Position numbers and translations under genes: made by a program. From positions 162,677-226,676 of the forward strand of contig NZ_JACXXN010000009.1 of the NCBI RefSeq assembly GCF_014904695.1: a DNA stretch of 64,000 nt, read 5' to 3'. Shown here in pieces: positions 28,195 to 37,200 of the stretch; the stretch's first letter is position 1, and each line of letters starts with the position of its first letter. Under the pieces are notes generated by a model, which was not told the DNA's origin, did not search any database, and worked only from the letters and a program-made list of their open reading frames with translations. Source of the DNA: Nostoc sp. MG11. Its GTDB lineage: Bacteria; Cyanobacteriota; Cyanobacteriia; Cyanobacteriales; Nostocaceae.

Positions 28195-31100
28195 TTAATA
28201 TTTGTTCAGAGATGACAGGATATTATCAATATCATCTTGATTCCATTGACTAGATTTAAATTCAGCAAAGTCTGAAGGAGTAAACTTTTGAACTGAAGAC
28301 AACTCGTAGTCTTTAATTATTGACCGCAGTGCTGCTACAAAATTGTTAGCCAACAACTCAATAGTTTCTTGTCGGTGTACATTATTGCTGTAAATCCAAT
28401 CGACTTTTAATTGGTCTTGGATAACTAAAGCATTAACTTCTAATAAATGGCTTCGCTGTCCACGCACACTTCGGGATAAACCGCTTGATTGTTTGGAGAA
28501 TTTAAATAAAGAAGATTGAGGTAAGGTTTGCTCAAGATTTCCCAGGTAAAGAAAAATAACCTCTGCTGGCTGTAGCGATCGCACTTTCTCTGTAACTAAT
28601 GTATCATTATTTAGATACTTTAGAACACCATAATCAAGCCCTTGATTCGGAAAGTTACGCAGTTGCTCTTTAACCACCTTAAGCGCTTCCACAGGCTCAC
28701 ATACATCCCCTATTTCTAAAAGTATAGGAGCAATATTAGTAAACCAGCCCACGGTTCTTGATAAATCTACATCATCAAAAATTACTTCTCTACTATTACC
28801 TTCTAAGTCAACTAATAACGATGAAGTTCCAGTCCATTTGGTAATAGCTTGAGTCAAGGCGGTCAGCAATACATTATCCATTGTCACTCGATAAGTTGCT
28901 GTGACTTCATCCTGTAATGCCTTGGTTTCTTCAGCACTTAGTGTAACTGATATAGTTTGAGCTGACCCAATAATGTTAGTACCATCTAGATAATCTGTTG
29001 GTAACGGTAATACCGATTCACGAGATGCAGCTAACCAATAAACTTGCTCGCGTTCTAACTCAACTGATTGCGCGTATTCAATTAAACGTTGTGACCATTG
29101 TTTGAAAGATGTGGTTTTTGAAGGTAACTTAATAGCTTGTCCTTGGCTTATTTGCTGATATGCTGTTTGCAAATCATCTAATAAAATCTGACAAGAACTA
29201 ATATCTACAGCTAAGTGGTGGATAATAAACAACAAACGATTTGGCTGATGTTCTCCCATGTCAAAATAAGCAACTCTGACAAGTGTCCCATCTGATAGAT
29301 TTAAACTTGCTTGTAACTCGTTAGCAGATGCTTCAAATGTAGTTTCTTGGAATTGCGGTGAAAGCGCCGATAAATCTACTTGTGAAAACGGTATGACTGC
29401 TTTGATATCTGTGTTAATCTGCTTCCAGTTAGATTCTGAGAGTTCAAAACGCAGACGCAGAGCGTCGTGATGTACTAGCAACTGCTGTATTACCTGCTCT
29501 AAAAATACAGGGTTAAGAGGTTGTTGTACTTCCAATAAAATAGCTTGATTCCAATGGTGAGAGTCAAGAATATTTTGTTCAAAAAACCATTTCTGAATAG
29601 GTGTTAGAGCTAGCTCACCTTGGACTATTCCCTGTTCAGCAACCACGGCTTTTGTACTACTTGCAATCTCTGCTAATTGTGCGATCGTTGGATATTCCAA
29701 TAAATGCTGATTAGTAAATCGCAAGCATTCTTTGTTCGCTCTAGCAGCAATCTGAATACTTAAAAGAGAATCACCTCCTATCTCAATAAAATTATCATAA
29801 ATACCTATCTGTTGAATACCAAGAATTTCTTGCCAGATATCGGCTATTTTTTGTTCAATTTTATTGCGAGGAGCAATATAATTATTGCTTAAATTTGGTC
29901 GCAAATAAAGCTGTTGACAATTTTCTTTATGAAAAACTTTTTTTGGCTGAATCCATCGTTCAATTCTAGCTTGTAAATCTGTGATTGAAACTATTATCTG
30001 ATTAATTTTTTTGATAGACAAAATACGCTCAAATACCTCTAATCCTTGTTTGCTTGTCATAAATAAATCAGTAGAAATTTCGGGTTTTGTCGCTAATTCA
30101 GCGGCTAATTCACTGGTTAACCAGTTATCCCAGTTGACACTTATCCAAGGAATAATATTTCTCTGATTATGCTTGTAAATAAAGGCATCTGCAAAAAGAT
30201 GTGCTGCTGGATAAGCCGCCATCCCCAAGGCTCCAACAACAGATGATAACGAGGATATTAATATACAAAAATCAAGTTCTATCCCCTGCAAAACTTTTTC
30301 TAATATAAAAAGTCCATGCCCATTTGCTCTTAGTTGCTGTTCACATTCACTCCTAGTTATTTCAGAAATTGTTTTGAATAATTTTATCCCGCCTGCATGG
30401 ATGACTCCATTAATTTGAAGAAAACGCTGCAAAGTTTCATCAATAACAGCTTGCATTTGTAATTCATTACTAACATCAGCACTCAATATCAAAACTTCTG
30501 CGCCTAGTTGTTCAAGAGAACGCACTTTTAGTATTTTACGGCTGTGTTTATCTTCTTCGTCATGAGTAGCTAACCACTCGTCCCATGTTTCTGCTGCGGG
30601 AAAAATTGAGTGAGTTGTAAGTACTAATTTTGCTCGTATTGTCTGAGCCAAGTATTCTGCCAGTTCAAGCCCGATACCTCCTAAACCACCAGTAATCAAA
30701 TATACCCCTTCTTGCTGTAATGGAGATGTAGCAGGTTCATAGTCGAATGATTCAAAGGTTTGCACCCAGCGATGATGCCCACGATATGCAACAGTAATAT
30801 CAGAAGACTTAGTATTGAATTCTGTCAGTAGTTGCTGTATCAGTTGGTTTTTTAAGAAAGTATGAGAAGCGGGAGTTACAATATCAATACTACGACAGGT
30901 AATGTTTGGATATTGTTGAGGAATAACTTTACACATCCCCATAACAGTAGCCTTTTCGGGATTCAAATTTTCACTACCTATGACATCGTATAAATTATTG
31001 GTTACAACCAAAATATCTATAGACTTAGTAATATCATTTTTATCAAAGGATTTTGCTAAGAATAAGAGACTGTAAAAACCCGGATTTTGGGAATTTTCAA

Positions 31101-34100
31101 ATAACTCAATTTCTGATTGTGTTTCTTCACTTGGCGTAATGCTCCACAAATGTAATATTAAATCTGGAACTTGATCCAACTCGTGTAAATTTGCAATTAA
31201 GGCATCGTAATCTTCGAGGGATTGAGTATTTATGGTGTATCTGCGATCGCTCTTTTTACTAAACTGTTCTCCTAAATCTACAGAAATAACATCACATCCA
31301 CTACTTTCCAAGTGTTTCGCTATTTCTTCCCCTACTCCGCAAGCATCTATAAAAATTAGTACCTTTTTTCTAAGTTGGGTAGATTGAGGTGTAGTGGATT
31401 GTTTCCAAACTGGAATATAAAACCAGTTTGCAATATCTAGCTTTTTGTGGTTTGTTGCAAGAGAATTTCTGGATATTTTTTGTGCTTCAATCCAATATCT
31501 TTCTCGTTCAAATGGATACGTCGGTAAAGGAAGGCGATCACGGCGCTCAAAAGTATAAAAATTTTCCCATGATCCGGCAATTCCAGTTAGCCATAGACGA
31601 CCCAGAGTATTCAGCAAGAACGCAATATCAGCTTGTTCTTCTTTAGGATGGCGCAAAGAAGAAAGTATAATATGCTGCTCTTGTTGGATATGTTGTTTGG
31701 CAAAAGCACACAAAGTACGCCCTGGGCCAACTTCCAGTAAGATAAGATTTGGCTGTTCTAACAATGTAGATATACCCGCAGTAAACCTCACCGTTTGCCG
31801 TAAATGCTTTGCCCAATAATTTGCATCTGTTGCTTCTTGGGTTGTTATCCAAGTTCCAGTCAGGTTGGAGATAAAAGGAATCTGGGGAGGATTAAGTTTG
31901 ACTTTTTTAACTTCTGTAATGAATGGTTCCAAAATAGATTCCATCATTTGAGAATGAAAGGCGTGGGAGGTATGTAGAAGCTGACATTCTACACCTTGTG
32001 CCAGTTGTTCTTTAAATGCACTTATCGCTTCATCGGTTCCTGAAACCACACACGAGTTAGGTGCATTGCAAGCAGCTATAGATAAGTTTTCATCAACAAG
32101 AGGTTCAACTTCTGCTTCTTTTAAAGGTACAGAGAGCATTTTTCCAGAGGGTAATTGCTGCATGAGTTGTCCACGTATAGCAACTAAAGCTAAAGCATCT
32201 TCAAGAGTCATGACTCCAGCAAGGCAAGCAGCTACATATTCTCCGATACTATGTCCGATCATTGCTTGGGGAGAAATACCCCACGATATCCACAACTGGC
32301 TCAGGGCATACTCAATGACGAATAATGCAGGTTGAGTAAAGCAGGTTTGTTTAAGTTTCTCTGCTGCGGCTATTTTTTCAGACTGATTGGGATAAATGAG
32401 CGATCGCAAATCTAAACCTAAATAGGGTGTTAGTATCTGACAGCACCGCTCTGCTTGCTCACGAAATATCGGCTCAGTTTCATAGAGTTCTTTACCCATG
32501 TCTGCATACTGGGAGCCTTGTCCAGGAAACATGAAAGCGATGGAGCGATTGTTACCTGGCTCTTGAAATTGAGTGAAAACTCGTTTTGAGGCTAGTTGAC
32601 TTAATTCATGAATTGCATCCTGGATATCAGAGCAAACCAGTATTTGGCGATGATTGAAGTCTCTGCGCCCCACTTGCAAGGTATAAGCCACATCTGCAAG
32701 GTTTTCATGAGGATGCAACATTAGATGTTGGGCAAGATTTTGCCTAGCAGTTTGTAGCGCCGACTCGGTTTTAGCAGAGAGTAGTAATAATTGCCAAGAA
32801 CGAGAAGGACTAGACGCTGGAAGTATTGGAGCTTCTTCTAGAACGACATGGGCATTGGTTCCCCCTATTCCGAGAGAACTAACACCAGCGCGACGTGGAG
32901 TAGAATTTGCTTGCCATTCTGTTAGTTTTGTATTGACGAAAAAGGGACTATTAGCAAAATCAATTTCAGGATTAGGCTGTTCAAAGTTGAGACTAGGTGG
33001 AATTAACTCATGTTTAAGGGCTAGAGCTGTCTTGATTAATCCGGTAATTCCAGCCGCCGCATCTAAATGACCAATATTTGTTTTGACTGAACCAATCGCA
33101 CAAAAACCTTTCTTTTCTGTACTAGTACGAAAGGCTTTCGTCAGTGCCGCAATTTCAATTGGATCGCCTAAAGCTGTCCCAGTACCGTGGGCTTCAATAT
33201 AGTTGATTGTCTCAGGCTCTACCTCTGCTAACATTATCGCTTCTGCGATCGCTTCTGCTTGACCGTCTACGCTAGGCGCTGTAAAACCAACTTTTACAGC
33301 ACCATCATTATTGATTGCTGCACCTTTGATAACTGCATAGATGTGGTCACGATCTGCGAGCGCATCTTCCAACCGCTTCAGAACAACAACCCCCACACCA
33401 TTACCAATAGTTGTTCCCTGTGCTTTGGCATCAAAAGCTCGACAATGACCATCAGGAGATAGTGTCCCTCCCTGTTGATACAAATAACCCGTTTTCTGTG
33501 GCACTCGAATGGAAACTCCTCCTGCCAAAGCTATGTCACATTGGTAGCTTTGCAAGCTTTGATAAGCCAGGGTGGTAGCAACTAATGATGTAGAACAAGC
33601 CGTTTGAACTGTAATACTTGGCCCTTTCAGGTTTAATTTATAAGATACACGGGTAGAGAGAAAATCTTTATCATTACCAATTAACTTTTGGTATAACTGC
33701 GCTGACCCTAGTTGGTCATCATTCAAATCAATAGATAAGTAGTTATTTAAGCTAGCACCAGCATAAACTCCGATACGACTTTCACATTTAGTGGAGTCAT
33801 ATCCAGCATTTTCCAAAGCCTCCCAAGCACATTCTAAAAACAGACGGTGTTGGGGATCTGTGGTTTCTGCATCTTTCGGATTAATATCAAAAAATGCAGC
33901 GTCAAATAAATCTATATTTTCTAAGACACCGCTAGCTTTGACATAATTATTATCATTTAGAGAATTCAAAGTAATACCACCAGCTATTAACTCTTCATCC
34001 GTAAATAAAGATATTGACTCTACACCACATTGCAAATTTTGCCAAAACAATTCTATATTTTTAGCTCCAGGAAAACGTCCTGACATTCCTATAATGGCTA

Positions 34101-34137
34101 TTCCTTGTATTGATTCGTAATGTTTTTGGCTATCCAT
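28195..34137 (-). CDS. Type I PKS module KS-AT-KR-ACP with C-terminal epimerization domain
   Basis: A 1980-residue module and the first PKS step after the FAAL-Gly loading protein. KS cysteine near 181 in TACSTS; AT serine near 627 in GHSIGEY with HAFH, indicating malonyl-CoA; KR loop TGGLGGIG near 1149 with tyrosine in MAAYPAAH; ACP serine near 1455 in IGGDSL. From about 1525 to the end there is a full E domain: LTPIQKWFF, HHLAVDISSC near 1639 (the usual SW is SC), LEGNSRE, SRTVGWFT, LYLGNL, SHLLEV and TPSDF. The incoming residue is predicted to be glycine, which has no stereocentre, so an ordinary amino-acid epimerization would be pointless at this position. The next C domain is nevertheless of the DCL type. 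The KR lacks a recognisable LDD element. Confidence 0.92.
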   Translation of the reverse strand: MDSQKHYESIQGIAIIGMSGRFPGAKNIELFWQNLQCGVESISLFTDEELIAGGITLNSLNDNNYVKASGVLENIDLFDAAFFDINPKDAETTDPQHRLFLECAWEALENAGYDSTKCESRIGVYAGASLNNYLSIDLNDDQLGSAQLYQKLIGNDKDFLSTRVSYKLNLKGPSITVQTACSTSLVATTLAYQSLQSYQCDIALAGGVSIRVPQKTGYLYQQGGTLSPDGHCRAFDAKAQGTTIGNGVGVVVLKRLEDALADRDHIYAVIKGAAINNDGAVKVGFTAPSVDGQAEAIAEAIMLAEVEPETINYIEAHGTGTALGDPIEIAALTKAFRTSTEKKGFCAIGSVKTNIGHLDAAAGITGLIKTALALKHELIPPSLNFEQPNPEIDFANSPFFVNTKLTEWQANSTPRRAGVSSLGIGGTNAHVVLEEAPILPASSPSRSWQLLLLSAKTESALQTARQNLAQHLMLHPHENLADVAYTLQVGRRDFNHRQILVCSDIQDAIHELSQLASKRVFTQFQEPGNNRSIAFMFPGQGSQYADMGKELYETEPIFREQAERCCQILTPYLGLDLRSLIYPNQSEKIAAAEKLKQTCFTQPALFVIEYALSQLWISWGISPQAMIGHSIGEYVAACLAGVMTLEDALALVAIRGQLMQQLPSGKMLSVPLKEAEVEPLVDENLSIAACNAPNSCVVSGTDEAISAFKEQLAQGVECQLLHTSHAFHSQMMESILEPFITEVKKVKLNPPQIPFISNLTGTWITTQEATDANYWAKHLRQTVRFTAGISTLLEQPNLILLEVGPGRTLCAFAKQHIQQEQHIILSSLRHPKEEQADIAFLLNTLGRLWLTGIAGSWENFYTFERRDRLPLPTYPFERERYWIEAQKISRNSLATNHKKLDIANWFYIPVWKQSTTPQSTQLRKKVLIFIDACGVGEEIAKHLESSGCDVISVDLGEQFSKKSDRRYTINTQSLEDYDALIANLHELDQVPDLILHLWSITPSEETQSEIELFENSQNPGFYSLLFLAKSFDKNDITKSIDILVVTNNLYDVIGSENLNPEKATVMGMCKVIPQQYPNITCRSIDIVTPASHTFLKNQLIQQLLTEFNTKSSDITVAYRGHHRWVQTFESFDYEPATSPLQQEGVYLITGGLGGIGLELAEYLAQTIRAKLVLTTHSIFPAAETWDEWLATHDEEDKHSRKILKVRSLEQLGAEVLILSADVSNELQMQAVIDETLQRFLQINGVIHAGGIKLFKTISEITRSECEQQLRANGHGLFILEKVLQGIELDFCILISSLSSVVGALGMAAYPAAHLFADAFIYKHNQRNIIPWISVNWDNWLTSELAAELATKPEISTDLFMTSKQGLEVFERILSIKKINQIIVSITDLQARIERWIQPKKVFHKENCQQLYLRPNLSNNYIAPRNKIEQKIADIWQEILGIQQIGIYDNFIEIGGDSLLSIQIAARANKECLRFTNQHLLEYPTIAQLAEIASSTKAVVAEQGIVQGELALTPIQKWFFEQNILDSHHWNQAILLEVQQPLNPVFLEQVIQQLLVHHDALRLRFELSESNWKQINTDIKAVIPFSQVDLSALSPQFQETTFEASANELQASLNLSDGTLVRVAYFDMGEHQPNRLLFIIHHLAVDISSCQILLDDLQTAYQQISQGQAIKLPSKTTSFKQWSQRLIEYAQSVELEREQVYWLAASRESVLPLPTDYLDGTNIIGSAQTISVTLSAEETKALQDEVTATYRVTMDNVLLTALTQAITKWTGTSSLLVDLEGNSREVIFDDVDLSRTVGWFTNIAPILLEIGDVCEPVEALKVVKEQLRNFPNQGLDYGVLKYLNNDTLVTEKVRSLQPAEVIFLYLGNLEQTLPQSSLFKFSKQSSGLSRSVRGQRSHLLEVNALVIQDQLKVDWIYSNNVHRQETIELLANNFVAALRSIIKDYELSSVQKFTPSDFAEFKSSQWNQDDIDNILSSLNKY

Positions 34138-34215
34138 AATATTGTAAAACTTAGTTTTTTTACCTATTAATGATTTTCTAACTATACTTGAAATACATTA
34201 CACAATCAGCCTTGT

Positions 34216-37200
34216 TCAACGAGAATTATTCCTGGGTTGTTTCATAAATAATTGTTTTTGTTTCTGACGTATTTCTATTTGCTTTTGCACGCGATCGCGC
34301 ACTGGTTCAAACATAGATTTTTCTTCTGTTGTTTGATTTAAATATTGAGCTAAAGAGTAAATAGTTGGATTTTGAAACATGGTGACAACTGGTATATCTT
34401 GCTGCAAAATTGTATGCAATTGATTATTTACTTGCAGCATTAGTAATGAATGTCCACCTAAATCAAAAAAGTTATCATGAATGCCTACTTTCTCTAAATG
34501 TAATACCTGTTGCCAAATCTGAGCAATTGTTTTTTCTATTTCAGACTGAGGTGACTGAAAAGCTGTTGCCAACTTTGGACGCAGATTTTCAGGTGCAGGT
34601 AATGCACGACGGTCTACTTTGCCGTTAGGTGTTAAAGGTAAAATATCTAACACAACAAAGGCAGAAGGAAGCATATACTCAGGTAGTTTTTCTTTGAGAA
34701 AATCCCGTAGGTGATTGACACAAAGAGTAACTTCTTTATGAGTAACTAGATATGCAATTATACGATAGTCATTTGGTATATCTTCCCTAGCTACTACTAC
34801 CGTTTCTTGTACATCTGGATGTTGCTCTAATAAAGCTTTAATTTCTCCTAGTTCAATACGGAAACCGCGAATTTTCACTTGATGGTCAATTCTACCCAAA
34901 AATTCAATCTTGCCATCTGTTTGGTAACGCGCTAAATCTCCAGTTTTATAAATGCGTTTTCCTGATTCAAAAGGACTAGGAATAAACTTATCTCCAGTTA
35001 ACTCAGGTCTATTCCAATAACCTCGCGCTAGCCCAACACCGCCAATATGCAATTCACCTGGAACTCCTATAGGAACTAATTCCTGATGTGGATCTAAAAT
35101 ATAGAATTGGGTGTTAGCAATGGGACGACCAATAGAGTTAATACCGTGCTGTTGCTCTTGAGAGTTTACCTTTTGTACTGCCGACCAAATAGTGGTTTCT
35201 GTAGGGCCATATAAGTTCCACACTTCTTGACCTCGTTCTAACAACTGATAAGCAAGTGAAGAGTCTAAGGCTTCACCACCACAAAGAATTTTCATGGTAT
35301 TCTTGCTCTGCCATTCAGCAGCTACTAGCATTCTCCAAGTAGCAGGGGTGGCTTGCATAACTGTTATGCCATTGGAGACTAAGTGTTTTGATAACTGGAT
35401 GCCATCGGTGCTAACCTCCCGATTGACCAATACTAAACGAGCGCCAACAATCAGCGGTAGATACAATTCTAGTGCTGCAATGTCAAAAGATAAAGTAGTG
35501 ACAGATAGAAGGATGTCTTCCTTAGCTAGCCCTGGAATTTGATGCATGGTGGTTAAGAAGTTAACCACAGCGCTGTGGGGAATTTGTACTCCTTTGGGTT
35601 TTCCCGTAGAACCAGATGTATAAATTACATAGGCTAAATTTTCTGGGCTGGCATTACTGACTACATTTTCTGCGCTGTAATCAGCAAACGCTGTACTGTC
35701 GATGTCAATACATACTAGTTGTGCCGAATGTAGTGGCAAATCATTAACTAAATGAGCATTTGCTAACAATACTGACACCTGAGAATCAGCCAAGGTAAAA
35801 GCTAAGCGTTCTTTAGGATAGGCTGGATCTAAGGGCATATAAGCACCCCCTGCCTTCATAATGGCTAGTAATCCTACTACCATTTCAATAGAACGCTCCA
35901 CACAGATACCAACCATAACATCTGGCTTCACGCCTAGCTGCTGCAAGTAATGTGCCAGCTGATTTGCTCGGCTGTTTAATTCTTGGTAGGTTAATTGTTG
36001 GTTTACTCTGCGAGAAGCCGACGGCAGTCCACTTAAGTCAAGCCGCTGCCTTGCGGGGGTTCCCCCCGTTGTAGCAAGTGGCGCGAGGAACCCGCCCCCG
36101 TGGCTGCCTCCGCTATGCGCGTCTACAAAGATAACAGCAATGTCAGACGGCGTTTTCTCTACCTGCGCCTCAAATAACTCATGAATGCATTTATCTTGTG
36201 GATAGTCTGTCTTGGTGTTATTCCACTCAACTAATAACTGTCGTACTTCAGATGGCATCAGTAATTGCAAGTCTGCAATACATTGTTTGGGATCGCTAAC
36301 TATGCTTTCTAGTAAAGTCTGGAAGTGTCCAAGCATCCGGGTAATAGTATCTGCATTGAATAAATCCGTGTTGTACTCGCAAGTTGCAATAAATCCTTGC
36401 GCTGAATCCTCTATAAACAATGTCAAATCAAACTTTGATGTTCCGTTGTAACCTTCTTCATAAGTCACTGATACATCCGATAGACTTAAATTGGGTTTTG
36501 GAAGATTCTGAAGAACGAACATTACCTGAAACAGTGGATGATAGCTCAAGTCTCTGGTTGGCTGTAACTCCTGTACTAACTTTCCAAAAGGTAAGTCTTG
36601 GTGAATATATGCTTCTGAAGCTGTTGACTTTACCCGCGCTAATAACTCCTGAAAACTCAGTTCGCCAGAAAGGTCTGTACGCAGTACTAAAACATTGACA
36701 AAGAATCCGATTAACGACTCAATCTCTGCTCTGTTACGACTGGCTATTGGCGAACCGACTAAAATATCAGTCTGACCTGTGTAACGATACAGCAAGGCTT
36801 TGAAGGCTGCAAGCAAGGTCATAAACAGAGTTACTCCTTGCCGATTGCTCAAATTCTTCAGTTCTTTTATCAGAATTTGAGAAAGAACTAATTTGGCTTG
36901 AGCGCCTTTGAAGGTCTGAACTGGCGATGTCTGATGACAAGAAGTAAAGCTTCTACGCGGACGGTCAGTTGGTAAATTTAATACAGTCAGATCACCGCCT
37001 AACTTTTGTTTCCAATAAGTCAATAAAGATTGAATGCGCTCAAAATCAAGCCATTGTCGTTGCCAATTGACAAAATCTTGATACTGAATGGGTAATTCTG
37101 GAAGTGGTGTACCCCTTTGGGGAAGCAAGCTTCGCGTAGTGTCTGTCTGCGAAACGCTGCGCGAACGCACAGAGAGTTTGCCTGTAGAAAATGCTTCGTA

